Source: Quinella sp. 1Q7 (GTDB lineage Bacteria; Bacillota; Negativicutes; Selenomonadales; Selenomonadaceae). From it: a stretch of 37,713 nt of DNA. Made by a program: the position numbers and the translations under genes. Numbering within the stretch: the stretch's first letter is position 1; the number at the start of each line of letters is the position of its first letter. Positions 14,497-22,805 of the stretch are shown in pieces. Location: NCBI GenBank assembly GCA_015206805.1, contig JADEZP010000010.1:1-37713 (forward strand), written 5' to 3'. The notes under the pieces were generated by a model that was given only the letters and a program-made list of their open reading frames with translations, did not search any database and was not told the DNA's origin.

Positions 14497-15073
14497 TCGC
14501 TGTCAAGGCGAATAGCTCAAGCCAATCAAAGTACAGCGAAACTTCGGACAGCTTGCTTGCGCTGACGTTCAAAAATTTTGAAGTGATTGTCGTCGACGAT
14601 TGCTCCACCGACTCAAGCTCACGTCGCTGAAGAAACATTCGGGCGGCGCAACCGATCCGTTCAATTATTTGACGGGCGAAAAAATTTTCGTGACCGCTCC
14701 GCTGATTTGGCAGGACAATTTCGAGGAGCGGCTCAAATTTTTTTCGCAACGCAAGCTGATTTGGAATTACTGGGTGCAACTGATTCGCCGCGACTTCATA
14801 ATCGAAAACTCTATTAAAGCCGTCGGCGTCGTCCCGAACGTCATCTATCACTATCGACAGCGCAAAGATTCGCTCGTGCACAAAAACTATGACGTTGCAA
14901 AATTTCTGACTTCGCGGGCAACGATGCTTGCGGAAAGCGTTCGGCACCTTGACGATTTTTTGAGCGGCAGGGAATTTTTTTCGCGCCGCCCCGATTTGAA
15001 ATACCTGCTGTTCGACACGTCGACGCAACGACGAATCGCCGAACTTGAAGCCGCATTGAAAGCGCGTAAGTGA
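14497..15073 (+). pseudogene. Decayed family-2 glycosyltransferase
   Basis: Two pieces of one gene remain. The first, about 14530-14617, reads ETSDSLLALTFKNFEVIVVDDCSTDSS, the N-terminal donor-binding part of GT2 enzymes, with the DD-type motif. The second, from 14606 to 15073 in another frame, reads LKLTSLKKHSGG, then VTAPLIWQDNFEERLKFFSQ, YWVQLIRRDFII and a C-terminal helical part ending IAELEAALKARK. The central catalytic stretch is missing, and short homology (CTCAAGCTCA-like) at the joint suggests a deletion. No start codon with RBS remains. It probably belonged to a surface-glycan pathway. Confidence 0.75.
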
Positions 15074-15084
15074 CAAAAAATTTC

Positions 15085-15220
15085 CCCGCCGCTCGATTGA
15101 GTGACGGGGGCAACGTGACGTTGCATCCAATTGTCACGTCCAATCAATGACAAGCGTAAGCAATCGCCGCGCATTTAACGTTGTGCAAAAAATATCCCGC
15201 CGCTCGATTGAGTGACGGGG
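15085..15220 (-). repeat. Repeat element H (15110-15195) inside a duplicated terminator hairpin
   Basis: A 25-bp hairpin sequence (CCCGCCGCTCGATTGAGTGA plus CGGGG) is present at 15085-15109 and again at 15196-15220. Between them is an 86-bp insert that starts with GCAACGTGACGTTGC, the element's right end in reverse orientation, and continues with sequence matching the right half of the full element at 28947 (GCGCGGCGATTGCTT on the minus strand). The left-end hairpin is missing. Confidence 0.78.
15187..15220 (-). terminator. Terminator of the envelope operon (after rnhB)
   Basis: Minus strand CCCCGTCACTC, loop AATC, GAGCGGCGGG, followed by ATATTTTTT. It begins six bases beyond the rnhB stop. 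The copy at 15085-15109 would serve the decayed glycosyltransferase on the plus strand. Confidence 0.78.
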
Positions 15221-15225
15221 ATTTT

Positions 15226-15873
15226 TTATTGCTTGAGACTTTTGACGGGATTAAACGAGCGTCGATGAATCGGCGTCGGACCGTGCTTTTCAATGGCGGC
15301 AATGTGTTCAGCCGTGCCGTAACCGCGATTGTGCTCGAAACCGTATTCGGGATAATCGACAGCCCAACGGTCGGCAAGACGGTCGCGGGTGACTTTGGCG
15401 ATAATCGACGCGGCGGCGATTGATGCGCTTAACGCGTCGCCGTGAATGATTGAGCGCGTGGAAATTTTGTCGCCGAAGTCAACTTTCATGGCGTCGGTCA
15501 AGACGAATTCGGGTTGCACGTTCAAGCCGGCGACGGCGCGTTTCATGCCCTCAAGCGTCGCGCGGTAGATGTTGAGCGTGTCAATCTCCGCAACGTCGAC
15601 GGCAACGACACTCCAGCTGATTGCCGCCGAAATAATTTCGTCGTAAAGCGTTTCGCGGACTTTGGCGGAAATTTTTTTTGAGTCGTTGAGCCGCTCCAGA
15701 TACAAATCGCCGGGCAAAATTACTGCGGCAACGACGACTGCTCCGACCAATGAGCCGCGACCCGCCTCGTCGACGCCCGCAATCAAATTGTAACCGTCGG
15801 CACGCGCCCTGTCCTCGAAGTCGTAAAGTTTTTGGACTCGCTCCATGTCCGCCGCGACGGAAAATTTTTTCAC
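15226..15873 (-). CDS. rnhB: Ribonuclease HII
   Basis: 215 residues from a GTG at 15873 with GAGGTGAG upstream, five bases after the lptF stop; the longer frame upstream lies inside lptF. The metal-binding acidic residues are visible: Asp-Glu in AGVDEAGRGSLVGAVV, Asp in VLTDAMKVD and the C-terminal HGDALSASIAAASIIAKVTRD. RNase HII cuts RNA in RNA/DNA hybrids and removes single misincorporated ribonucleotides. It is the last gene of the long lpt/kds operon and is followed by a terminator. Confidence 0.95.
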   Translation of the reverse strand: MKKFSVAADMERVQKLYDFEDRARADGYNLIAGVDEAGRGSLVGAVVVAAVILPGDLYLERLNDSKKISAKVRETLYDEIISAAISWSVVAVDVAEIDTLNIYRATLEGMKRAVAGLNVQPEFVLTDAMKVDFGDKISTRSIIHGDALSASIAAASIIAKVTRDRLADRWAVDYPEYGFEHNRGYGTAEHIAAIEKHGPTPIHRRSFNPVKSLKQ

Positions 15874-15878
15874 GACAC

Positions 15879-16973
15879 TCACCTCGACGCGCGATAAATC
15901 AGCACAATTCCCGACAACAAGCCTATGACGTTCGGTATCCACACGGCGTAAATCGGCGGTATCGCTCCCGAACGAGCAATGGCGTTGGCAAGCGTCATTA
16001 CCGCGTAATACAGGAAAATTATCACGACGCTCAACGCGAAGCCCATTGACGACGGCGTCCGCGTCGGCTGAAGTCCGAGCGGCACTCCGATAAGCGCGAA
16101 GATTAAACTTGCCATCGGGACGGTGATTCGCTGATAAAGTTCCGTTTCAAGTTTGCTTGTGTTGGCGTATTGCGACTTCATGATTGCGATTTGCGCTTTT
16201 AGTTCGCTCATGGTGAGTTCTTCGGTCTTCTTCTGTTCGCGGACGATTTGGCGCGGGCTGGCATTTATCGGCAGAATTTGGCGGTCGAATTTCATTGTAT
16301 GCGTGCGCTGGTCGTCGGCAAGGTCGTAAATCATTCCGTCGTGCATAATCCATTTTTCGTCGCGCCACTCGGCGAAAGTCGCGTTCTCGACGTGAGTAAC
16401 TTTGCCCTCCTCGTCGAAAACCTGCATCGTCACGCCCTCCAAAATTTCGTCGCTCGCCTTGTATTCGCGGGCGTAAATGAGCCGTTGCATTTTGCCGCCG
16501 GTAATTTCCTTAACGATTATGTGGTCTTGCGACTTGAGCTCGGTGTTGCCCTGAATTTCGTAGTAGACGACGTTGTTGTAAGCGGTGTTCGCCCACGGCA
16601 CGACGTGTTCGTTGAAAAGTATCGCGCAGATTGTGACAATGACGCCCAAAAAAATTGCGGGCGCGGCGATTCGGCTGAAGCTTATTCCGCAAGACTTCAT
16701 TGCGGTAATTTCGCTGGAGCTCGACAGCCGCCCGAAAGTCAACAGCGTCGCAAGGAGCATTGACATCGGGAACGTCCACATGATGATATTCGGCAAGCCG
16801 TAGACGAAAATTTTTATCACGGAAGATAAACTCGCGCCGTAATCGGTGATGTAACGCGCAATTCTGAACAGCGTGCCCGAACCGATAAAGACCGCCGTAA
16901 ACGCGCAAATTGCGAACAGGAACGCGAAGACGACCTCCTGAAAAATGTATCTGTCAAGTATCCTGATACGCAT
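15879..16973 (-). CDS. lptF: LPS export permease LptF/LptG (YjgP/YjgQ family)
   Basis: 364 residues. Start MRIRILDRYIFQEVVFAFLFAICAF is typical of the family. There are three membrane segments in the first 130 residues, a periplasmic beta-jellyroll region at about 130-270 (KEITGGKMQRLIYAREY, MHDGMIYDL), then three C-terminal helices with PMASLIFALIGVPLGLQPTRT. It forms the transmembrane part of the LptB2FG exporter that extracts LPS from the inner membrane. Only one such gene is here, so it may act as a homodimer, as proposed for other Negativicutes (established for gene counts, inferred here). lptB is 27 bases upstream and rnhB five bases downstream. Confidence 0.93.
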   Translation of the reverse strand: MRIRILDRYIFQEVVFAFLFAICAFTAVFIGSGTLFRIARYITDYGASLSSVIKIFVYGLPNIIMWTFPMSMLLATLLTFGRLSSSSEITAMKSCGISFSRIAAPAIFLGVIVTICAILFNEHVVPWANTAYNNVVYYEIQGNTELKSQDHIIVKEITGGKMQRLIYAREYKASDEILEGVTMQVFDEEGKVTHVENATFAEWRDEKWIMHDGMIYDLADDQRTHTMKFDRQILPINASPRQIVREQKKTEELTMSELKAQIAIMKSQYANTSKLETELYQRITVPMASLIFALIGVPLGLQPTRTPSSMGFALSVVIIFLYYAVMTLANAIARSGAIPPIYAVWIPNVIGLLSGIVLIYRASR

Positions 16974-17000
16974 CCGAAAACCTCCGTGATAAGCTGTACG

Positions 17001-17720
17001 TTACAATGTGAAGTTGCTGCCGAGATAAAATTTCTTGGCAATGTCGCTGGTGGCAATTTCGTCGGCGGAGCCTTCAAGCAAAATTTTGCCCTCGTTCAAG
17101 ATGTAAGCGCGGTCGACGATATGCAAAGTTTCGCGGACGTTGTGGTCGGTGATTAAAATTCCCATGCCGCGTTTGCGCAAGTATTTGATAATTTCTTGAA
17201 TGTCGGCGACAGCCAACGGGTCGACGCCCGCAAACGGCTCGTCCAGCAGAATAAATTTCGGCTCAAGTGCAAGGCACCGCGCAATTTCCACGCGCCGCCG
17301 TTCGCCGCCAGAAAGTTCCGTACCCTTGCGCTTTTCGACGTGACGTATGCTGAATTCGCGCAGGAGTTCGTTGAGTTTCTTTTTACGTTCGGCTTTGGAA
17401 AGGTTGAGCGTCTCCAAAATCGCCATAATGTTTTCGGCGACGGTCAGCTTGCGGAAAATCGACGCCTCCTGCGTAAGGTAACTTATGCCCAACTCTGCGC
17501 GGCGGTACATCGGCAACTTTGAAATGTTCACGTCCGAAATGAACACGTCGCCCGAATCGGGACGTTCAAGCCCGACCATCATGTAAAACGACGTTGTCTT
17601 GCCCGCGCCGTTCGGACCGAGTAAGCCGACAATTTCGCCCGTCTCCACGCGCAACGAAACTTTGTTGACGACGACGCGCCCTTTGAACGCCTTGACCAAG
17701 TCGCGTGCCTCAAGATTCAT
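17001..17720 (-). CDS. lptB: LPS export ABC transporter ATP-binding protein LptB
   Basis: 239 residues from the ATG at 17720, which overlaps the end of lptA by 11 bases; this start gives the family length. Walker [11 protein letters not shown]-loop LTQEASIF, signature [16 protein letters not shown], Walker [14 protein letters not shown] and switch His in ITDHNVRE are all present. [16 protein letters not shown] is typical of LptB. It powers LPS extraction with LptF and sends LPS along LptC and LptA. Tight overlap with lptA indicates coupled translation. Confidence 0.96.
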   Translation of the reverse strand: MNLEARDLVKAFKGRVVVNKVSLRVETGEIVGLLGPNGAGKTTSFYMMVGLERPDSGDVFISDVNISKLPMYRRAELGISYLTQEASIFRKLTVAENIMAILETLNLSKAERKKKLNELLREFSIRHVEKRKGTELSGGERRRVEIARCLALEPKFILLDEPFAGVDPLAVADIQEIIKYLRKRGMGILITDHNVRETLHIVDRAYILNEGKILLEGSADEIATSDIAKKFYLGSNFTL

Positions 17721-18666
17721 GATTCGTCGCCTCGTCGGAAGTATTGGCGGGATCAATCGTCACGGTTTTATCGTCGGCGGATTTTTCGTCGGGCACAGTT
17801 TTATCGGCGGCAGGTTGAGTTTCGTCGAAAGGCTTATCGCTCGTGACGGGCGCAGTTTTATCGTCGGCAGGTTTATCGGCGGGCTTTGGATTTTTCGTCG
17901 CCTCGAACGCCGCGTTGAATTCGTCAAGCTTACCTGCGGGCGCGGCGGACGCTTGCAAATTCCCGTCGTCGGCAAGGTAAACAGTGACTCTGTTGCCGCG
18001 AATGGTGTTGTTGTCTTGATAAGCCCACGCGTTGCCGCTAAGGACGGCTTTGCCCTCCTGCTTGCCGTCGTAGTCGATTTGGTCGCCGCCCGCCTCCATG
18101 TTGCGCGCCGTGCTCACGAGATGCGCATTTCCTCTGCCGACGTAGCGTTCGTCGTCAAGCCAACCTTCCATTTGGTCGGCGGTGAAGGTGCCCTCGACGC
18201 GACTTTCGGCAATGCCGCCGTTCGGAATGACGACGTGTTTGCGGTCGTCGGGGAAGTAATCGATATGTTCGCCCGTGAAAGTGCGCGTGTCGCCGTCGGG
18301 ATATTTTTCGCCGGGCGCGACATTTTGCGTGGCGATAACATTGCCGTCCGCGAACATGTGACCTTGACCGTTGCTTGCAAGCGCGTTGCAGGTTATGCGC
18401 ATGTCTTCGCGCACGACAATCACGTTGCCGATAAGGTGCGCCTCTTTGCTGTTGACGTTGAACATCGCGTGTAAGCCCGTCGCCTTCGTCGGACCGTGCT
18501 TGAGCAAAACGTTTCCTTCCGCCGTGACAATGCCCGTGTTCATGTCGTATTCAATGGCGTCGGCGTTCACTTCGGAAGGTTGGTCGTCCTTTTCAGCCGC
18601 AGTCGCAACCGATGTCACGAGCATCGCCGCCGTCAATGCCGCGCAGATTTTTTTAACTGTCGTCAT
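17710..18666 (-). CDS. lptA: LptA/OstA-like periplasmic LPS transport protein with acidic repeat tail
   Basis: 318 residues from the ATG at 18666 (GGGAG upstream). Residues 1-25 are a signal peptide ([20 protein letters not shown]). Residues 35-240 hold OstA-type beta-jellyroll repeats: [78 protein letters not shown]. This is longer than E. coli LptA (about 185) and probably has two jellyroll units. The last 60-70 residues are a low-complexity tail rich in Pro, Ala, Asp, Lys and Thr with repeats of [13 protein letters not shown]. The tail is presumably disordered and periplasmic. It bridges LptC to the outer membrane. An FkbM-like gene separates it from lptC. Confidence 0.9.
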   Translation of the reverse strand: MTTVKKICAALTAAMLVTSVATAAEKDDQPSEVNADAIEYDMNTGIVTAEGNVLLKHGPTKATGLHAMFNVNSKEAHLIGNVIVVREDMRITCNALASNGQGHMFADGNVIATQNVAPGEKYPDGDTRTFTGEHIDYFPDDRKHVVIPNGGIAESRVEGTFTADQMEGWLDDERYVGRGNAHLVSTARNMEAGGDQIDYDGKQEGKAVLSGNAWAYQDNNTIRGNRVTVYLADDGNLQASAAPAGKLDEFNAAFEATKNPKPADKPADDKTAPVTSDKPFDETQPAADKTVPDEKSADDKTVTIDPANTSDEATNHES

Positions 18667-18699
18667 CTGCAAAACTCCCAAAAAATTTTTATGTGATAC

Positions 18700-19512
18700 T
18701 CAACACGTTGTTGAACCGCCTGTTCCAAAAGCCCAACGGAATATCTGACGAACTGGTGAATTCGGCTCGTCAATCGGCAACGGAAGCAACAAATTCGCGT
18801 CGTCGGCAAGCTGATAATTCGCCGTCTTGACGTATGTCAGCTCCAAAACGTCGGGCACCAAAATTTTGTCGTCCAAAATCATAAACGCGCCGCAATTGTT
18901 CGCGTGCACGTGCACCAACGAATGAGTCCGATTGATTTTGCTGATACAAGCCAACGTCGCGTTCATGACGCTTTGATCTTTCGGCGCAATCAAGTCGTGG
19001 AATTCGAAAACCATTTGGTCGAAGCGGCTCAAAAGCTCGGACGATATCGTCGCAAGAAAACTCCACTCCGCGCCCTCGACATCCATCTTGAGAATCATAT
19101 TGTCGCAGTCCGCGTGCCCGTTGACGCCGATAAAATGTTCCAGCGTGTTCAATAAGTGCTCCTTGAATTCAAAGCCGGCAATGCCTTCGCGGAAGAAATG
19201 AAACTTCGGATGCGTGGCGGGCAATGCGTCAATCGTCGGGTCGTACATGAAAATTTCGTAGCCGCGCGCCGCCATTACCGCATCCCACGAAACGTCGTCA
19301 CTTATGCCGAACGAATAGGCGATAGCACCCCCTTCCGAAGCGTTGAAGTTGTCGACCATGATATAGCCGCCGTCGTTGTGATTGCCGACGCGGACGAAAT
19401 TTTTGCCGACGACTTTTTTCACGGTGAGCCGCGAACGGAGCTGTTCATAATAACTTGCGGTCGCGTTTATTTTGGTCAGTAGAGAAAGCGGATTGAATAC
19501 GGTTATGTTCAT
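18700..19512 (-). CDS. FkbM-like methyltransferase domain protein inside the lpt operon
   Basis: 270 residues from the ATG at 19512 (GGAGGACTT upstream). The N-terminal part reads RVGNHNDGGYIMVDNF, followed by a Rossmann-like YSFGISDDVSWDAVMAARGYEIFMYDPTIDALP (SAM-pocket-like acidic Asp) and the family motif NMILKMDVEGAEWSFLATI at about 150-170. It resembles the FkbM-type methyltransferases found in surface-glycan clusters. The canonical G-rich SAM loop is weak, so activity cannot be assured. It sits between lptC and lptA, normally adjacent genes, with 33 bases to lptA and 16 to lptC. A role in modifying LPS sugars is inference from position. No signal peptide. Confidence 0.72.
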   Translation of the reverse strand: MNITVFNPLSLLTKINATASYYEQLRSRLTVKKVVGKNFVRVGNHNDGGYIMVDNFNASEGGAIAYSFGISDDVSWDAVMAARGYEIFMYDPTIDALPATHPKFHFFREGIAGFEFKEHLLNTLEHFIGVNGHADCDNMILKMDVEGAEWSFLATISSELLSRFDQMVFEFHDLIAPKDQSVMNATLACISKINRTHSLVHVHANNCGAFMILDDKILVPDVLELTYVKTANYQLADDANLLLPLPIDEPNSPVRQIFRWAFGTGGSTTC

Positions 19513-19528
19513 TGCAAGTCCTCCAAAA

Positions 19529-20095
19529 TTATTCGGCAGGCTCGTCGTCTTTGACGCCCTTGAGAACTTTTGCGTTGCCGAGCAGTCCGAAATGTTTAAA
19601 GTTGTCGTTGGAATAGGCGGTGTCGCCGTAAGCGCGCATGTCGTCTTTGGAGATTTTGACGTTGCCCGTGGCGATAAGTTTTTCCTCGTCGGCAATCCAC
19701 TCAAGTTGATCGCTCGTGAGTTTCGCGCCGTCGGTGTTCGTGACGACAACATCGCCCTCGACGTGAATCAAGCTGCCGTTTTGATAATAAATGCCCGTCT
19801 TCGCCGTAAGCTCCCAGGATTTTTCTTCGTCGTGCTGAAAAAATTTCCCGTGAATGCCGTCAAGCTCAATGTTCTGCGTGATTGTGTCCATGCGGATTTT
19901 GTCGCAGGTCAGCTCCCAAAGTATGACGCCGTCTTTTTCCTCGGTGATAGTGTTGCCCTCGTATTCCATGACGGTCGGCGGCGTGACGTGTTCAATCGGC
20001 GGCGGAGTGTCGGGCGTAGTGCGCACAACCCATACGATTAGGCACACAAAAAAAATTATTGCCGTCGCCGTCAAAATTTTTGCTCGCGTGCTCAT
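19529..20095 (-). CDS. lptC: LPS export protein LptC
   Basis: 188 residues. One N-terminal membrane helix (residues 6-25, ILTATAIIFFVCLIVWVV) anchors a periplasmic jellyroll: YEGNTITEEKDGVILWELTCDKIRMD, GIHGKFFQHDEEKSWELTAKTGIYYQ, VEGDVVVTNTDGAKLTSDQLEW, ATGNVKISKDDMRAYGDTAYSND. LptC takes LPS from LptB2FG and passes it to LptA. The ATG overlaps the lpxL stop as ATGA, so the two are translationally coupled. Confidence 0.92.
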   Translation of the reverse strand: MSTRAKILTATAIIFFVCLIVWVVRTTPDTPPPIEHVTPPTVMEYEGNTITEEKDGVILWELTCDKIRMDTITQNIELDGIHGKFFQHDEEKSWELTAKTGIYYQNGSLIHVEGDVVVTNTDGAKLTSDQLEWIADEEKLIATGNVKISKDDMRAYGDTAYSNDNFKHFGLLGNAKVLKGVKDDEPAE

Positions 20096-21015
20096 TTCGT
20101 ATCCTCCGAAGATTTTCGCCGCACCCTCACGGTGTGGTGTTTGTTAGTTTTTTGTTGTTCGGGCGGCGTATTCCAACGCTTTTGGAACCACAGCCATTGC
20201 GTCGGGTTTTCGCGAATGACGTCCTCCAAAATTTTCGTCATCTGCTCGGTGAAGCGCAACAAGTCGGCGTCGGTATCGCCTGTGTCCTCGAAGTGCAGGG
20301 GCTTGCCGATTTTGACGAGGTGTCGCCCGTTTTCCTGCCGAATGATGAACGCGGGCACGACGGGTGCGCTGAAACGTCTGGAAAAAACTGCCGGACCGAG
20401 CGGCGTCGACGCAGTCTTGCCCAAAAATTTTATGAACGCGCCGCCGGGACCTGCGTCTTGGTCGGCAAGGAAGCCCAAAATTTTTCCGTCCTTGAGCGCA
20501 CGTCCCGCCGCCCGAAGTTCGTTTGTGCCGCGATTGAAAATTTCGACGTGAATTGTCGCCCGCAGGTCGTCGAGTGCCCGCGAATATTCCGCATTCGGCT
20601 GGAGCTTTGCAATCGCCGTGACGGGCATTCCGTTGAGTGTGAACGCCGCGCTAAGCCACTCCCACGTGCCGATATGCCCCGTCAACACGACGACGCCGTT
20701 GCCTTCCATAAGTGCCATGCGCATTCGCTCAAGGTGATCAATTTCAATGTACTGCGACAGATTCTGTTCGTTGAGGTTCGGCATGTACAGGATGTCCAGC
20801 ATGTTCCGCGCCAAATTTACGAACGATTCGCGCACGAGTTTACGCGCCTCCGACTCCGTGACGTTGAGCGCGGGCATCATCTGCGCAATCGCACGTTCAC
20901 GCTGTTTTTTGACGAGCAGGTAATACAAATTCCCCAGCACCCGCCCCAACGCCAAAAGCGCGTCGTAGGGCAACAGCCGAATTATTTTGCTCATCATCAT
21001 CAGCGTGTGGTAAAG
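20092..21015 (-). CDS. LpxL/HtrB-type lipid A late acyltransferase
   Basis: 307 residues from the ATG at 21015 with CGGAGG upstream; twelve codons of open frame before it are not used. The catalytic motif HxxxxE is GHIGTWEW at about residue 113, with FLADQDAGPGGAFIKFLGKTASTPLG and AFIIRQENGRH later, as in lysophospholipid acyltransferases of the LpxL/LpxM family. It has an N-terminal helix that anchors it to the inner membrane. It would add a secondary acyl chain to Kdo-lipid A. Its place directly before lptC fits completion of lipid A before export. The C-terminal 20 residues are basic. Which LpxL/M specificity it has cannot be told. Confidence 0.9.
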   Translation of the reverse strand, partial: LYHTLMMMSKIIRLLPYDALLALGRVLGNLYYLLVKKQRERAIAQMMPALNVTESEARKLVRESFVNLARNMLDILYMPNLNEQNLSQYIEIDHLERMRMALMEGNGVVVLTGHIGTWEWLSAAFTLNGMPVTAIAKLQPNAEYSRALDDLRATIHVEIFNRGTNELRAAGRALKDGKILGFLADQDAGPGGAFIKFLGKTASTPLGPAVFSRRFSAPVVPAFIIRQENGRHLVKIGKPLHFEDTGDTDADLLRFTEQMTKILEDVIRENPTQWLWFQKRWNTPPEQQKTNKHHTVRVRRKSSEDTK

Positions 21016-21034
21016 CATTGCAACCTCCGAAAAG

Positions 21035-22219
21035 TCAATCGTCGGCGACAAGCATAACGTTATCGCCCAAAATGTAACAGCCGCTGCGCGTCGGCATCGG
21101 GAAATTCAGTTCCGCCGCCAAATCAACAATCTCACGGCAGAAAATATCTTTGTCGGCATTGAGCACGCACGAAACTTTGTAGTTGAAGGATTCGCGCCGA
21201 TATTGCTCAACGTCGAAAATTTTGGCGAAGTCGTCGAGCTTGCCCAACATCTCAAACGTCAAAAGCGTCCGCAAACATTTCTGGCAGGTGCCGCAGTTTG
21301 AAGCGTCCTCCGTGTGGCTTGCGCAGACGTACAGAAATTTTCGGGCAATGTCCCAATCGGCAAGCTTGACGACCTTGTCAATGCGGCGATATTGGCAACC
21401 GTCCAAAATAATTTCCGTGCGCTCCGTTTGAATCAGCGGCAGGAAAAACGATTCTCCGAAGCCCGCCAAATCGTGGCAATCGAATTCGACGCCGCAACGC
21501 TTAATCTCTCCGTAGCTGTAACTGCCCGCAATGTAGTAGCGTCGGACGGCGTTTTGCATGGCAAGCACGCAGGCGAACGTCGCGAAGAAAATAAACGTCT
21601 CCTTTGATTCGGCGGGCTTGAGCCGGTGCAGATTCGTGTCGACGAAAATTATCGGCAAGCCCAATTCCGCCGCACATGTCGCGCCGTGCCGAAAATTATT
21701 TCGCGCCGCCGTCGCAGTGAACGGGTCGGCGAAGTAGCCGTTTGCGCCGCAGTTGAAGAAGAACAGCGCGTTGATTCGGTAGTCGGGATCGTCTTCGCGA
21801 ATGAAACGGTCGTAAACGGTCGACAGCGAATCCGCTCCGCAAGAAATTCCCGCGCCGATTAAATTGCCCGTCGCCGCCGTTGAGGTGAATCCGTCGACGA
21901 TAATTTTCACGGGCGAGAATTCGTCGGAGTAGTCGCACAGAATTTTTTGCGTGTAGTTCGTCAGATTTTTGTAAAGCCGCTTGGAGACGTTGCCGCGAAT
22001 TCGCAGGTCAGTCTTATGGAACATCGCCGAATGAAGCGCGACGAGCATAAACGAATCATACGCGTCGTCGACGAGCATTCCGCCGAAATTCGCGTCGACC
22101 TCAAGATAAAGTTTGTCGGCGGGCGCGGGAATTTTCATGCCGATAAATTTTATGTCTGCCTCAAGCCGAGTCGTTCCCGACCGCGTGTTGTAACGGCGCA
22201 GTCCCGAAAGTTCAATCAT
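21035..22219 (-). CDS. PP-loop (QueC/ExsB-like) protein of unknown role in the Kdo/LPS operon
   Basis: 394 residues. The motif GAGISCGADSLSTVYDRFI near residue 120 resembles the PP-loop SGGxDS of N-type ATP pyrophosphatases but with Cys-Gly-Ala in place of Gly-Gly-x. The cluster NCGTCQKCLRTLLTFEMLGKL near residue 310 is a CxxCxxC zinc-type site with the RT-E-L context known from QueC-like proteins of polysaccharide loci. The first 100 residues (LEVDANFGGMLVDDAYDSFMLVAL) look like a separate beta domain. PP-loop enzymes adenylate a carboxyl or carbonyl group. It lies between lpxL (19 bases) and kdsC (12 bases). Modification of a surface sugar acid is a reasonable guess; no function is known to me. 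Confidence 0.68.
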   Translation of the reverse strand: MIELSGLRRYNTRSGTTRLEADIKFIGMKIPAPADKLYLEVDANFGGMLVDDAYDSFMLVALHSAMFHKTDLRIRGNVSKRLYKNLTNYTQKILCDYSDEFSPVKIIVDGFTSTAATGNLIGAGISCGADSLSTVYDRFIREDDPDYRINALFFFNCGANGYFADPFTATAARNNFRHGATCAAELGLPIIFVDTNLHRLKPAESKETFIFFATFACVLAMQNAVRRYYIAGSYSYGEIKRCGVEFDCHDLAGFGESFFLPLIQTERTEIILDGCQYRRIDKVVKLADWDIARKFLYVCASHTEDASNCGTCQKCLRTLLTFEMLGKLDDFAKIFDVEQYRRESFNYKVSCVLNADKDIFCREIVDLAAELNFPMPTRSGCYILGDNVMLVADD

Positions 22220-22231
22220 GTTGAAAGTCTC

Positions 22232-22804
22232 CTACTGATTCATTGCCGAAAGTTCCTTGTCGTCGAATTCGGGCGTGGTGTAGCGTTCGATAATGCCCTG
22301 CCAAAATCCTTTTGACTTCAAAATAAATTCTACGACTTCGCGAACGGCACCGTGCCCGCCGAAATTATTCGCGACGAAATGCGCACGCTCGACGACATCC
22401 TGCGCGGCGTCGCCGACTGCGGCGCGGAAGCCGACTTGCACGAACACGGGCAGATCAATCAAATCGTCGGCAACGTAGCAAATTTCGTCGTCCGTCAAAT
22501 TGAATTGCGACTTGAGTTTTTTGTAGGCGTCGCGTTTGTTCATTTGCCCCTGCATGACGGCATCGACCTTGAGTTCGGCGGCGCGGTAAGTCGTCATTGC
22601 GGAAGTCCTGCCGGTGATTATCGCGGTCTTCAAGCCGCACGAACGGGCAAGCACCATTCCGAAGCCGTCGCGGCAATGAAACGCCTTGAACAGTTCGCCG
22701 TGAGCACCGTGATAAATTCCGCCGTCGGTAAGCACGCCGTCCACGTCGAAAATTATCAGCTGAACGCGTCGCGCCCTGTCGAAGGCGTCGCCCGAAATTT
22801 TCAT
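22232..22804 (-). CDS. kdsC: 3-deoxy-manno-octulosonate-8-phosphatase KdsC
   Basis: 190 residues, as usual. HAD motif I is IIFDVDGVLTDGGIYH (DxDxV/T), motif II AIITGR, and the motif III/IV region KRDAYKKLKSQF and DEICYVADDLIDLPVF; VGDAAQDVVERAHFVA follows. It removes the phosphate of Kdo-8-phosphate made by KdsA. It lies one base after kdsD. There is no cap domain, as in the KdsC class of tetrameric C0 HADs. Confidence 0.96.
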   Translation of the reverse strand: MKISGDAFDRARRVQLIIFDVDGVLTDGGIYHGAHGELFKAFHCRDGFGMVLARSCGLKTAIITGRTSAMTTYRAAELKVDAVMQGQMNKRDAYKKLKSQFNLTDDEICYVADDLIDLPVFVQVGFRAAVGDAAQDVVERAHFVANNFGGHGAVREVVEFILKSKGFWQGIIERYTTPEFDDKELSAMNQ

Positions 22805-22805
22805 G

